Assembly (NCBI GenBank): GCA_023653785.1
Contig: JAMKCH010084879.1
Coordinates: 30,540 to 94,539 of the forward strand
DNA: 64,000 nucleotides
Source of the DNA: Ophioderma brevispina
Lineage: Eukaryota > Echinodermata > Ophiuroidea > Amphilepidida > Ophiodermatidae
Reading direction: 5' to 3'
Positions 39,285 to 51,624 of the stretch are shown piece after piece. Both the position numbers and the translations under genes were made by a program. Within the stretch, counting starts at the first letter, position 1. The number at the start of each line of letters is the position of its first letter. The notes under the pieces are model-generated. The model was not told where the DNA came from and did not search any database. It saw only the letters and a list, made by a program, of their open reading frames with translations.

Positions 39285-39890
39285 GTGCCGCCAAATGCTG
39301 CCTCGGCATGTTTTACTGATGTATTGTAGGAAAGTCGACCTCAAGATCACCCGTAATAATATGTTTTACAGGAACATGTTACTGTTCGTTTAGTTCGTCA
39401 ATCTAATCGTGCTTTGCGTGCAAATAACTCATTTCTTTCCATCGATCACCGTATTGTAAATCGTGAGAATTCGGTACCGTACAGGATAAACCTGCTTTTA
39501 TATTGCCAGATTGAGTGCACAGGTCGCTCAATTTCAATAGGCCTATTGAAGTATACAACAATTAAGTTATGCAATTACATTTTTGAAAGCAAAATTGCAC
39601 ACTGCTAAATTTATTATTACAATCCATTTATGCATGCATGCCCAGATCAATAGGGTGATATGTATACAATTCACTTCTAAATTTTACCAATTCATGTAGG
39701 GCCGATCACAAGTGATTAAATATTGATGTAGACCTGCATAGAAAAAATGCAAGATGTCTAATGATTTCAAAATCTTACATTGTATCAAATGAAAATTAGG
39801 GCCGAGGCTAAGGGTTGCAGTACAATAATAAAATCTTCGTTGAAATCACTTCAACACTCAACTTTGGAAAGAGTTGTATTTACCAAAATC

Positions 39891-40055
39891 TACCAACCTC
39901 TATTCCATTCCTAAACCCTAAATGCCACTTTTGCCACTTTTCAAAAATCACGGAGCTGACCCGGCCTGCCTTGTGTTTAGTGGGAATAACGCTACCTCTC
40001 TTTTTTTGCGGTGATGGTAAGGTTGGTATGCATTTTCCTCCAGGAACGTAAGGGA
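39891..40055. repeat. Dispersed repeat, copy 1
   Basis: Shares TTTTCAAAAAT..C, AATAACGCTACCTC and TTGCGGTGAT blocks with 49369-49555. Family unknown. Confidence 0.6.
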
Positions 40056-40367
40056 TACAGAAAGAGAAGTTTTATCTAGTCACTTTCTACTTATGCTAGT
40101 TTATAACTTATAACTTAGGTATTGTATTGTTAAATTTTATCCCCAACTTCCCGAAAGAGAACATGTAATACACTTTCTCTCTCTCAAGAAAAAAAGGGAA
40201 ATTTACTCTGAAGAGAGTAAATAGACTAAAGTTTTCTACAAAAAATTGTATTTAAGAGAGTGGGAAAGGCAAAATTAAACAAGCATTGATCTCTGGATAC
40301 ATATTCTGGTACTCTGAAATTTACATACATTACACTTCAAGTGTAGAAAAACTGACATTTTACTTAC

Positions 40368-40448
40368 AACTCATTATATTCAGGGTACATTTTTGTTCAT
40401 CATAGGAAAATTTTCTAGCCTCATGTTGCATGACAGTGTGCAGATTAC
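40368..40448 (-). CDS. Channel gene exon 5, Cys-loop exon with two single-base frame breaks
   Basis: The 81 bp exon lies between a TTTCCAG acceptor and a GTAAGT donor; the family length is 83 bp. One frame reads ICTLSCNMRLENFPM, the first half of the Cys loop, and another frame reads DEQKCTLNIMS, its second half. Together they give the signature C-13 residues-C with the family's F-P-M-D core. A base is missing between the Met and Asp codons, and one more is missing near the acceptor: read from exon 4, the split Arg codon is followed at once by TAA. Either these are local assembly deletions or the exon is decaying. Exon identity is secure; coding integrity is not. Confidence 0.8.
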
Positions 40449-40486
40449 CTGGAAAGAAGAAAAATCAGTATCTTTTCTCTGTTGTT

Positions 40487-40632
40487 GGGGAGTTTCCATA
40501 ACCGACCACTGACACACTTTTTTCTGACACCCTTATGAATTCGGAAACCTTAAGGAATAAACCGCTACTTTATTCCGTTAAGGTTTCCGAATTCACATGT
40601 GTGTCAGAAGGGTAAGGTTTACGGAAAACTCC
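40487..40632. mobile_element. Palindromic MITE, copy 1
   Basis: GGAGTTTCC at the left pairs with GGAAAACTCC at the right; AATTCGGAAACCTTA pairs with TTAAGGTTTCCGAATT in the centre. A second copy of the same family lies at 45344-45510. Confidence 0.8.
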
Positions 40633-41139
40633 ATCTTATTGCCGTTCTCAAAGGGAATGTAAATTCAGGCATAACAAAGGTTAGTCATTTTTTCTTTTAG
40701 CTATTAAAGTAGAAAGGAACGGGCTCCTTGGATGGGCATGTCCTCATGATGGGCTAGAACGGGAAATTTTCTTACCCGTTACACAACACTTTCAGAGTAT
40801 GTTGAAATTTAAAAAAAAAAACTACTGTGGTTTTGCACTGGATTTAAAGTTGTGGGAATCCATTCGAAGACAAGCCTATGAGTTTAAGAATTGCGATAAG
40901 TTTCTTTTAAGAATTTAAAAAACAGGAGAGGATTTCAAAGTGACTAATTATATAGGTGTTCGGCTTTGCATAACCTTAACCTATATAAGTAGGTGTATTA
41001 TTTTTTATTTACAAACTGTGTAGCAGCAAATGTTAGTACGTAACTTATTCAATCAGCTTAGTGAAATGTCACAACCATAACACCCGAGTATGTTCAGATT
41101 ATTGTAATAAATTTTACAGTGAATACCCCTAACCCTGAC

Positions 41140-41300
41140 TCGGTTCTCCGGGAGGACTGATGAGTGAGGGAAGAGGGGAACAATAAAAGTCGCATATTCG
41201 GTCGGGATCGAACCCAGGGCCCTTACGGGCCCAGCCCCCCATTACCCGTATAGCAACGTTACGGCGGTGTCGCTGGCCCGCCAGCGATTTCGTTGGCCCA
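41140..41300 (-). repeat. tRNA-derived SINE-like fragment
   Basis: On the minus strand CTGGGTTCGATCCCGACC is a B-box-type promoter element, preceded by GC-rich tRNA-like sequence. The A-box is not clear. Confidence 0.35.
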
Positions 41301-41584
41301 ATGAGTCTTGTTTTGATGACGTCCATCTCTACTTTCTGGACTTAGTGCATGTTTCTCAATTAACACAGTGAGTTTTGGTGAGACTTAGCTGTGATAGGGT
41401 TAAGTCTTTCTGAGTAGCTGACATTTATCATAAACATGATAACAGTGCCATCAATGGTCTCTTTATACTTGATATTTGCAATTACATTATGTCTAACGTT
41501 TTTTTGCATAATTTGTCGTTTTGTATTTTACCCTAAGTGGCATAACTTTTGTTACCAAATATCGTTCGCAACAAACGTGTAAAA

Positions 41585-42360
41585 CCCTTAAAGGTCCATG
41601 GACACGGCTGAGTAAACATTTCTTAATTTCTTACATTTTCGTACCTCAACAGTATTCTGATCATATCACAACACATATTTGTGAAAGTGAACATCGGGAA
41701 AGTGTTAAATTTCAAGGATAATATACCCAATCGGACATGGCCTTCTCCTGTTTCGCGACCGCGTATCAAGATGCCTGGGTGGATTTGACCCCGTTTAATG
41801 ACGTGCAGAGTAACAGTTGTAAAAACTCACCGTGTCTACCGCAGCCGCACACCCAGATATCTCTCCTTGTTGGCTTCTTTGATGGGAACTTGAATAAGCT
41901 ATTCTGTTCTGAGTCTCCTTGTCGGTACGGTCGCCGCTGGTGCCCCCGTCGACCTACAGCGCATATTATCGTAATTTAAAGCACCAAATCAAGAAAAATT
42001 ATGCCATTATGATACCACACGTAACGACGCCATATCACAAGTCAACTGTGTACGTATTCAAGAAAACTGGGCCACGCGCGCACGTCCGTTCCACGATGAC
42101 GATCATGACGCGTATCGATCGCGTTATTTGTTACTCGGACGTCCCTTCTGGGTCACGCTTGCCAGCGCGTAACACTTTCATTTGGAAATTTCCTTTTGCA
42201 AGCTTGTCCAAAATACATGATTTATCCCAATTTTTTATCAAATATAACGGTTTTCTCAATACTGTTTCATGCAGATTTTACATTGAAATACCAATACATA
42301 CTATGAAACCATTTTTGGTGTATTATAAGTTAATGTTAAAGATGATCCATGGACCGTAAC
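41585..42360. mobile_element. Possible nonautonomous element with short inverted ends
   Basis: The ends AAAGGTCCATGGACAC and ATCCATGGACCGTAAC are partly complementary. The interior 41740-42180 is richer in CpG than its surroundings. The 146-codon frame at 41919-42359 covers the right part but shows no known domain. Confidence 0.35.
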
Positions 42361-42639
42361 ACTTTGAACAGTAGCGCGAGTTCATTTAAGGTCTCTCGCT
42401 GAAAGATATGAATGGGGAATGTAATTACTGAATGAGTATTTGTTTTGTTTTTCCTACTTAAAACCGTTCCGTCTACCGTTTGTTGTTGTTGCACCCCGGA
42501 TCTTTTCTTCCAGTGCGAGAAAAAAAATCCGCGATGTCGCAAAGTGTTTCAGGTAATCGTTTTTACATCCCTTCGGAAATTTTAGCGAAAATATTGGGAC
42601 ACACCTTACCAGGTGTCGAGTAATCCTACAAGTATAGGT

Positions 42640-42705
42640 GTGTTGGGGGGTGTGGGGGGGGGGGGGTGGCTTGGTGGGGGGGGGTGGGGGTACTTTACCG
42701 TGTAA
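42640..42705. repeat. G-rich tract
   Basis: Runs of G6, G13, G9 and G5 lie close together on the plus strand. Confidence 0.9.
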
Positions 42706-43469
42706 ACAGGTGGGTAACACCATAAAATGCTCAATCAGGAAAAAAAAAAAAATTGATGTTTTTATCGAGCTAAAACTTCTTTGTTCATGTAAATTGTGTT
42801 TTTCTTTCTTATTTGGCAAAAAAAAAATATGCTAAAAAAAATTATTCATTGTATTGTTTAGCCAGAATTCCACATTCCCAACCTTTGTTCCAGATAAAAT
42901 GATTCACCAATTTGGAAGGGCAACGTGCATGATGACGAATATAGAGCAAGAGTGCTGAGAATGTTGGTAACTTATTTTGACATTTACTGGATTAGTGAGG
43001 AGGTGCATAGCTATCAAGACTTACTAAAATTAAGTTCAACCCTCTGCCTTGGAAGTGTTATAAAAATAGCATGATTAGACGAAGGTTAACATCGTGCAGT
43101 ACAATTGTGGTACTATGAACAGAATCCGTTTTGTTATAAACTTGAAGTGGGGGAAGTCTGGGAAAATAAACTGGAAATAGGGGCCATGTTTGTAGAAGTC
43201 TACCGCATAGTCTTACATGTTGAGTTTTGTGCAGATATTTAAAATGGTGACAAATTTGTGGTTGGTTGTGTACGCCAAATAGGAAATTTGTTGATCTTGC
43301 TTGATGCCTTTGTTCAAAAGAGCAACGTTCAAATATTCTGTTGCCAAATATTTCTGATCCTGGGACATTGTATTTCTTCAACCTGGGACACTCAATCAGA
43401 TGGAAACACAATAATCCATTTGTTCTTCCCTGAGAAATATCCTTTTGGGAGACAATATTGAGCAGATTG

Positions 43470-43990
43470 AAAAGATTATATAATATTGTATAAAATGACG
43501 TACATTTGTATAAGATTAGATAACATTGTATAAGTTTATGTAACATTGTATAAGATAGAACAACATTGTTTAAGAATAGATAATACTGTATAAGTTTATA
43601 TAACATTGTATGAGATTATAAAATTGTATAAGATTTTATAACATACGATTGTATACTATTGTATAAAATAATAAAGCATTGTAAAAGATTATGTAACATA
43701 AACGATTATGTAACGTATAAGGTTATAAATTGTATAGAATTATGGCATTGTATACGATTAGGTAACATTGTATAAGATTACCTAACATTGTATAAGATTA
43801 GAGCATTGTATAACATTATATAATATTGTATAGGATTGTGTAACATTGTATAAAATTATGTTGAATTGTATAAGATAATGTAACATTGTATAGGATTATA
43901 TAAGACTAAATTACGTAACATTGTATATATAAACAACATTGTATAAAATTGATAAATTTGTCTAAAATTATATAAGATTGTATAGCAATG
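43470..43990. repeat. AT-rich minisatellite, ~20 bp unit
   Basis: More than twenty imperfect copies of AACATTGTATAAGATTATAT-like units. It lies in the intron between exons 4 and 5. The 5' half of the minus-strand frame 43058-43606 is simply this repeat. Confidence 0.92.
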
Positions 43991-43995
43991 TATAA

Positions 43996-44023
43996 TACAG
44001 GGTGAGTCAAAAGAAACTTTACC
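43996..44023. repeat. Solo transposon terminus-like sequence
   Basis: TACAGGGTGAGTCAAAAGAA resembles mariner-type ends. A similar one is at 16828-16845, and a reversed one (GACTCGCCTTGTA) at 51413-51425. No paired end was established. Confidence 0.3.
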
Positions 44024-44401
44024 CTGATTGTATCCGCCATTTTTAATTTTGAGATAAAATATACCTAACATATGTGGTATCAGCGAAACGCCTAATATTT
44101 TACCTTTAATTTGGTGCAAGATAATTCCAATCGGTTAATTATAGGCCGAGCTACTGTCTTTTGTATCAAGTAGTCATCTTTTCCCTATCCACGGATTCCC
44201 ATTTGAATGCACGGCGAGCAACTAAACAAATGACTCCCTAAAATCATGATAAGAGTATGTTTATGTTGATGTCAAATGAAGTACTGAATATGTACTGAGT
44301 ACATATGTAGATAGCTATAGATATCGCTTTAATCTGTTTAAAACCACTAAAATAATAACACTTACAATATACTACGTTATAAATAGTTGTAAATTACTAA
44401 A

Positions 44402-45019
44402 TCGTCGCCCACATCACATACTGTCTTATTTTATAAAAACACGTTTTCCGAGAAATTCGCAATTCAAAATCTACCAGAACTTTTCATGCCTTACGGTTAA
44501 AAGCAACATAATAAACTTTACTGTTTTGGAGAAAACATTTTGAAGTCCAATATTTATCAAAAATTAAACTTAAAACTACAATAATATTATCTTAATTGGG
44601 CTACAAAGTTATAAGTCTGTAAGTGAAAACAATAATAATGTATATTGCAAAATACGACGCTTATTGCGCCGTTATTTTTCAATGCATGTAAAATACATCA
44701 CTATATGAAAATCTTGTTTACGTACTTACGATAGAAATACGTCAAAATAGATCTGTATGTGAAATCGTTTATTTTGAGATCGGCAAAATAGAACGCTATA
44801 TAAAACACGTGTAAATGAATGGCGATTTTAAAATATGACAGTATGTGAAATGCGGATATAATGATTTTCAGGAAAAAGGCAAAAATCTATAATTTTAAAC
44901 TAATTATTTAGGCAAATTTAACTTTTGAAACTTTGTAGATTGGTAGGTAGAACTCGATGAAGTGATTGGGCAAAAACTTCAAAAATGTAAAATACGACAG
45001 TATGTGATGCGGGCGACGA
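44402..45019. mobile_element. Nonautonomous TIR element, TCGTCGCCC ends
   Basis: TCGTCGCCCACATCACATAC at the left and its near complement GTATGTGATGCGGGCGACGA at the right bound 618 bp without coding capacity. The inner part of both ends contains ACATACTGTC.TATTTTA. Confidence 0.78.
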
Positions 45020-45343
45020 AATAGCAAAGGATAACAGAGTTTGCCGTAATAAATTTTGAAACGGTTCTCAAAGTATTAAGCTATAAAACATGAGTGCTTC
45101 TTTTAATAATGCGGGTTTATCGTATTCAAGGTAAAAGTCATGTTAACAATATTGTATTTCAATCGCACAACCTTCTTGGTCATCGTATAATGAGGATTCA
45201 ATACAAACCCTGCGTATTAGCATGACTCAATCTGATTGTGTGATGTTTTTAAATGACTTAGTGTGTACAATATAACCCGCAGATTACCTTCGAGTGTCGC
45301 ATAGTTGCAAACGAATAATTTATTCGTGTGAAAGCCCAAAAAT

Positions 45344-45510
45344 GGGGAGTTTCCGTAACCTGACCCATCTGACACACTTTTTTCTGACATACTTATGAAT
45401 TCGGAAACCTTAACGGAATAAACCTGTGCTTTATTCCGTGAAGGATTTCCGAATTCGTAATTGTGTCAGAACAAAAGTGTGTCAGATGGGCCAGGTTACG
45501 GAAACACCCC
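45344..45510. mobile_element. Palindromic MITE, copy 2
   Basis: Same family as 40487-40632 but with better preserved arms: GGGGAGTTTCCGTAACCTG at the left pairs with CCAGGTTACGGAAACACCCC at the right, and the TCTGACACACTTTT block also pairs. Confidence 0.85.
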
Positions 45511-45511
45511 A

Positions 45512-46031
45512 ATAATAGTAGCAAGTGTCAACATTGAGCGAATTGCAGTACAATTCCAATCTGTTTGAGAGTCAATTTCAGAGTGGATTTAACTCTATTT
45601 TCACTCTTTCGGTTTTTTTTAGTGATCGCTGCCGTTTTAAATTTGTAAAAGCTTTTGGAGTTAGAGAGATGCATATGGTCACTAATATAGTTATAGGTTG
45701 TTGAGGTTCTCTCCGTAAAGTATCCCTCCTTCCATTATCAAACTGCTATCTCATGATTTAACTCTAATCCCTTAGAGCTAAGTGTCAACATTGAGCGAAT
45801 TGCAGTGCAATTCCAATCTGTTTGAGAGTCAATTTCAGAGTGAATTTAACTCTATTTTCACTCTTTTGGTGTTTTTGGAGTGATCGCTGCCGTTTTAAAT
45901 TGGTAAAAGCTTTTGGAGTTAAAGAGATGCATATGGTCACTTATATAGTTATAGGTTGTTGAGGTTCTCTTCGTTAAGTATCTCTCCTTCCATTATTAAA
46001 CTGCCATCTCACGATTTAACTTCAATCCCCT
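45512..46031. repeat. Tandem duplication of a ~266 bp unit next to exon 4
   Basis: Two units (45512-45777 and 45778-46031) begin AAGTGTCAACATTGAGCG and are about 92% identical by eye. The second stops ~14 bp past the exon 4 donor. Confidence 0.88.
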
Positions 46032-46045
46032 TTCAGAATACATAC

Positions 46046-46269
46046 CTTGTACTTAACCAAACACGACCGTTGGGAAATATTTGCATCAGCTTATTCGTTA
46101 AAGTTACATGATGGAGTTTAGCGTGTTTTTCATAAAGGAAGAATGTATCGGGTTGCCATAGCCTATCCATGTCGTTTCCTTTTAAGGTGATCATCTCATC
46201 CGCAGGGGCGGGATAGGTAAGTCTACTGTCGCTCCATTTTTGTCTGAAGAACATTGTCAAAGAAAAATC
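46046..46269 (-). CDS. Channel gene exon 4, extracellular ligand-binding domain
   Basis: This is an intact exon of 224 bp (74 codons plus two bases), the same length I recall for glycine receptor exon 4. The acceptor is ACAATGCAG and the donor AG|GTATGT, splitting an Arg codon. It starts DFSLTMFFRQKWSDSRLTYP, matching the conserved loop D region, and continues with MDRLWQPDTFFLYEKHA, the loop A hallmark (W.PD.FF..EK), then T.TNKLMQIFPNGRVWLST. The family usually has Asn before EK; here it is Tyr. There is no stop or frame break. An imperfect 266 bp tandem duplication lies in the intron just past the donor. Confidence 0.95.
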
Positions 46270-47818
46270 CTGCATTGTGGAAAGATAGAATTCTGCAATG
46301 TTTATTCGAATAATGATAATGAAATCAATGATCTATTATTTAAAGATTTCGCTTCTTTCTTACACTCTAAATACAAATGGAGTAAACAAGGGAATTACTG
46401 TACTTCTTATGTTGAGTAAACTCTAAGTCAAAGTGGAGTAAACCCCTTTTGAAACTTGCCTATAGGATTTTGTCCATACACAAGGGAAATCCCCTTATTA
46501 GTCACGTTTTGCAGTGTTCGTAAGTTTTGATGGCTTCAGTTAAATAGGTAGATTTGAGAAATATATCCACAAAAATACGGGAAGCAACAGGTGAAAAAAC
46601 GTTGGGCATTTTGTTTTCAAAGTTTTAAACCTCGTAATTGCAAGCCAGCGTCTTGTATTGGTGTCAATTAACGTTCACATCGATAAATGTTTAATTACGT
46701 AGAATAAACTTACGTCATGAAGGGGTTATACCTGAATAGAATATAAATTATAAACCAACAGAGGCGTATGAAAAACATACAAATACAGCATTCATAATTG
46801 CAGCAAAATTATATGCCAAAACGGCAGAGGTAATATAACCAAATAGCTCGCTTATCACCAGCAATTTTTCAGGACAAGTTTGGGGGACAATGGCAGGGAT
46901 ATATAGTTTGCCAAATTCTGTAACCTTTCAGAAGTGATTAATTTTCGATTATTAACTGGTAATTACTAGTTGTATAGAATTGAAGATAAAAATAAATTAA
47001 AGTTGCTTCACTTTTCTTTTCCATGCGATATTGTAAGTATATATATGTACCGGTGAGGAGGATTCTGGAAAGGAACGTATTGTTACGGAGGAACCAGGAC
47101 AACCATTCGCATAAGGTTAAAGGTGCGACGAGAGATTTTGAGGCATGCATGTAAGGTGTCATATGTAGTGATTTCATATAGGTTAGACACTCAAACAATT
47201 TCTTACCTTGTATTTTGGTACATAAATGTCTTAAAGGTGAAAACAAAAGGTGATTTTTATATGCTTATATTTCAATATAAAATATAGACTGAATTCCTAT
47301 TTGCTCCTATAGGAAACTGGAAATTTCGCAAAATTTGTACCAAAGAAAGGATTCTCTAGCTTATTCCTTTCAGATGGGGAGATTTTTGATAGAATGCTTT
47401 ACACCAGTGCAGAAATCAGAATTTTTTTTACATTTTTTACTGGCATGTATATGTGACAATCTCTCGTTGCACATCTAAAACACTTCAAAATGAATTTAAA
47501 CATTTCCTTTTTTTTGCGGCTAATATATTGTAGGAAACTTATATATTCATCAGCTTCATTGGGTCGTTTCAAGTTTCCCGAATTGAATAACAATATATGT
47601 TTCAGTTTCCTATTTCATTTTCGTTTCTCCATTTTAAAGCTTCCAATTTGGTTGACAAGCCCTATTGGTGAATCCAACAAGATGTGAACACCTTACTTAT
47701 GGAGAAAAGAAAAGGGCGACCCCTTTTTTACTTAAGGTTACTTATTTCGTCTCATTGGTCGATTGCGATGCAACATATTCCAAGATAATATAGATGATTG
47801 ACATTTGTTTATGTTTAT

Positions 47819-48087
47819 GGCGCCCCCTGTTGGTGTAAGAGAGAAACTGGCAGGCAAAAGCACCTATACTTTGCATGGGGAAATTCTGTTTTTTTGCTGT
47901 AACTTTTGTTTCGAATTAAATAATACTAACTTTCTTATCAAGCATAATAAGCTAATGCTACCAGCTGCATTTTGTGACCAATTTAGATCAGGAAAGATTC
48001 TGCAAGTAATTTATAACCAGATTTTATGTGGTCTGTCACAGAAACTACTGTAATATTTTGCCTGCCAGAAAACAACAGAGGGCGTCC
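47819..48087. mobile_element. Nonautonomous TIR element, GGCGCCCCCTGTTG end
   Basis: The left arm GGCGCCCCCTGTTG...CTGGCAGGCAAAA is mirrored by TTTTGCCTGCCAG...CAACAGAGGGCGTCC. No gene inside. Confidence 0.72.
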
Positions 48088-49368
48088 TGAATGTCAACAA
48101 GTGACGTCATAGGTCACATCATCTATACAATTGAACTCTTCAGGCAGGGCAAATATATTTAATGAGGATTACTTCGTGTAAACTTGAAAAGATCCATTGT
48201 CTCAACTTAATTTATAAGAAAGCTACAGATCTAAAGCGATGGAATGTTCAAAGCACGGATTTCTATCAAAATGGGTATGGATTGTATGCAAAGACAAAAT
48301 ACACAACAATAAATACATAACCGCCAGGGTTGCCTGAATAAATCATGGTGATGCTATTACAGACTTTAGTGCATCACTACACGTGGGTGCATCTATTCAA
48401 AGCTGACAAAACATGCTGCAAGGATGGCAAACGTCAAACCGGTATTTCATTGGGTGGCTATTTTCACAAATTTCACAACAAAATATAAGCTGGACTAGAC
48501 ACCAAGAATTGATATTTATGTACAATGTGTCGTAAAATAGACAGACGAAATATATTTGTTCTTTGTCTTCAATTGAAGGGACCAGTTATTTGGCTTCTTT
48601 CATAGAATATTTTTTTTATAACTAAAATTATTTCTTCTCAGTAATTCGACTCCAATTCACAATTTGTAGACAAATATACTGCTCAATAAACACTCTTAAA
48701 GTGAAATGTCACCAGGATTATCTATATAGAACGACTTCCTACGATACACTATACAAGCAACAACAAGGACGGGGAGAACTGACCTACATTTTTACAAGGG
48801 TAGTTTAGCCCAAAAAGCAATTACATTTTGTTATTTTATGCTTTATATAATTGATATTTACCAGTTCTATACCCGAATTCCCATTAATACCAGCACTACC
48901 TTAGGAAATAGGTAGGGTTTACAGTCACATGAAGGTGTGTTGAAGGAAGAACACGCCCCTTGCGGTTGCAACTACAACGTAATCAGGCTATGCCTGTTAT
49001 ATTGTACACATTTATCCATGATAACACGTTTGGGATTAGAACTCTTGCGCAAAGCATCTCCAGTATTCAGCGAGCAATTTTATAAAGTGCGAGTCAAAAA
49101 CGCAGATGAAGATAAATACATTAATTATGAAAAGGGAACATATTAAATTATTTTTATGTGTTAAACAAATTGCCTTGTCACTATAAATCCCCCATAATGA
49201 GGTCTGTCCAAAGTGCGATTTCAAGAAGTTTCGTTATTATTGTCTTCGAACATAGCGATAAACATCTCAGATTAAAAGTTTAAAACTAGTCAGGGTCATC
49301 GTAAATGACTGGCCCACAAGAGCTATGTGAGGCAGAATTTGACACACAAACCTGGTGATATATCCCTA

Positions 49369-49554
49369 ACATCCCTTAATGCCGTTGTTGGCACTTTTCA
49401 AAAATGGCCCAAAAATCATGGAGCGGACCCCTACCTTGTTTTTTAGGGGGAAATTGACCCTAGATCTAACGAGTAAAATAACGCTACCTCCCCTTTTGCG
49501 GTGATCGTCAGGTTGGTAGTCATTTTCCGAAAAGGACGTTTGGGATATATAATA
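49369..49554. repeat. Dispersed repeat, copy 2
   Basis: Matches 39891-40055. It is directly followed by the TIR element at 49555. Confidence 0.6.
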
Positions 49555-50266
49555 GGCTATTCCAGAAATTATCCACACACACCCCTCAAAGACAAGAGTG
49601 CGAATTCACCCCCACCTTTCTTCTCCAAAATGCATGGGAATTTCCATAGTGAAATAAAAAAGTGAATCGGAATTCCCATCATGAAAAAAGCTTTCCATAT
49701 TTACGACCTTTAGAAAACCGGGCTTATGCTTATGCAGATGCGGTGATGCAGTAAGCGCGTCCATGACCAGCTGTGTTCAGAAATGTGACCGCAATGTGAA
49801 TTCAAAGTCCACTCGATCGATATCGGTCACATCATGAACAGCAGCTGGGCTTGGGCGCGCTCACTGCATCACCACATCTGCATAAGCATAAACCCGGTTT
49901 TCTAAAGCTTGTTACTGTGAAAATCGTAAAAAGCATATTCGTTACTTTATATCTGTGACTTTAACAGATGCACTGAATAGATAATTGAGTAATTGAGTAC
50001 TCTGGGAATTCCCATGTCTTACTGACCCAATGAAAACGAATTCCATTTCCCAAAGAATACTATAACTTAGTAGGCCTTTTCCCCTTTCGATCTCGTTTGA
50101 CATAATACAACCCCAAGATGACATAATGAAAAAAAAAAACCCCATGGGGATTCCCACGGAAATTCTCACACTGATTTGTCAAAAACAGCTTGGGAATTCC
50201 CAAAGTCATTTCGAATTTTGAAATTGTCATCTTTGGGAGAGGTCCGGATAATTTCTGGAATAGCCC
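49555..50266. mobile_element. TIR element with GGCTATTCCAGAAATTATCC ends
   Basis: The first 20 bases at 49555 reappear reversed at 50247-50266, preceded by one extra G. Inner arms also share GGGAATTCCCA-type blocks. A smaller MITE sits inside it. Confidence 0.8.
49708..49908. mobile_element. MITE nested in the 49555-50266 element
   Basis: The left arm CTTTAGAAAACCGGGCTTATG and the right arm, reversed, CTTTAGAAAACCGGGTTTATG pair, and pairing continues through GCATAAGC.TATGCAGATG-type sequence for ~55 bp. The centre contains CGATCGATATCG. Confidence 0.85.
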
Positions 50267-50404
50267 AATATAGGGATGTTCTTCCGAACAAACGAATTTC
50301 ACATTTAAGGAATAAGTATACGCCTCTCGCATGGCTAATTATTATATATTCCCGTCGTGTTATCCAAAATATTTGTTCATATTTAAAATCCTTATGAAGA
50401 CCCA

Positions 50405-50665
50405 ACCAGTTTCTTCAGGCCTGCAAGGGTGTTCCGTCCATCTCCACTGGTAAAGTAAGGGTAATCCCATACTCAATCCATGAGCGTTGGGGTGATGTCG
50501 GTAGAGCGGCATTGCAAACACAGCTTCCGCCAGTCTAAACAGGCCAGCTACCCATTCACAACTGGGTGAACTGGAGGGGCCACGGCCGGGGATCGAACTC
50601 AAGACCTCTGGGTAAGGAGACGAGCGCTCTCGTAACGCTACCCGCTACCCCCACTGGTAACCATT
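50405..50665 (-). repeat. tRNA-derived SINE
   Basis: On the minus strand a tRNA-like head (GGTAGCGTTACGAGAGCG as A-box region, then GAGTTCGATCCCCGG as B-box) is followed by a ~190 bp unrelated body ending near GGTTGGGTCTTCATAAGG. Confidence 0.55.
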
Positions 50666-51624
50666 CAGGATTCAAGCTTCGTCCGACATGCTTTGAAGAT
50701 AGGGGTTCTGTACGAAGATTGGCTTATTCAAACTGCATTCTGCATCTGAACTTAATCAACCAACATATTGTCCCAGGTTTACAGCAATCATTCGTCTGCA
50801 GAGTATTTCGCCGACTTTGGTTCATCCAAGATTGATGGACCAACAGTTCATTGCACTGTTACAACGTGGATCTCAGGTGGCAACCGAGAGCCCAGAGGTA
50901 ATACCACTAACACTGGACTATATATCCTATGAGGTAGAGTCTCTGGATTAGTTTCTGAGGTACAATGAAAGAGAAGGTCTACATGTACAGTCAAGAAGTC
51001 TGAGACAACTCCAAAATGACTGCTGCTTGCAGCGAGATACATTGTTTAGAGACAAATTGTTTAGCAACCATAGCTCAGAGGTACATTGCTCTTAAACGAC
51101 GTCAGGTGGAAGGAGCTGGACTTGTGTGAAGTGCATAACGTAAACTGAAACCTTATCTTGGTGGTGAAGAAGCAGGGTTTTTAATAAAGATATTGTGTAC
51201 AGTTGTTGAAACAAATATGTCGTGTCATTTTTTGTGTAAGGAACACACACACACACACAAAATCGCATTTTTGGACGAAACCGAGTTTAGGGTTATTTTG
51301 TTTACAGTGATGAAATATTAAAGGTAGACAGGTGAAATAATTTTCTCAAAAAAATTGGTGCTGCAGGTTTTTCTTAATATGAAATAAATTTGTGTTTGGG
51401 TTCGGCTTTTTTGACTCGCCTTGTATTTGAACCGACAATGTTTTGCTGATACTGTGGAATACTTTTACAAAGGAAGTAAATTAAAAATAGAATTGTACCA
51501 TTGCAAATGCTACATAGCAGCTAAGAAATGTTCACAGTATTGCATTATTTTGAAATTAAATTTTAAATAATTCTCAACATTCACTTTGAGGCACGTAAAA
51601 CAAAGATTTAAAATACGATATTGT

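Noticed and set aside
41919..42359. 146-codon plus-strand frame
   Set aside because: No known domain, and it lies within a probable noncoding repeat with inverted ends.
43058..43606. 182-codon minus-strand frame
   Set aside because: Its 5' third is the AT-rich minisatellite and the remainder matches no family I know; no splice or start context.
43996..51425. A 7.4 kb transposon bounded by GGTGAGTCAAAA and TTTTTTGACTCGCC ends
   Set aside because: Only the terminal ~15 bp match and channel exon 4 lies between; more likely two unrelated solo ends.
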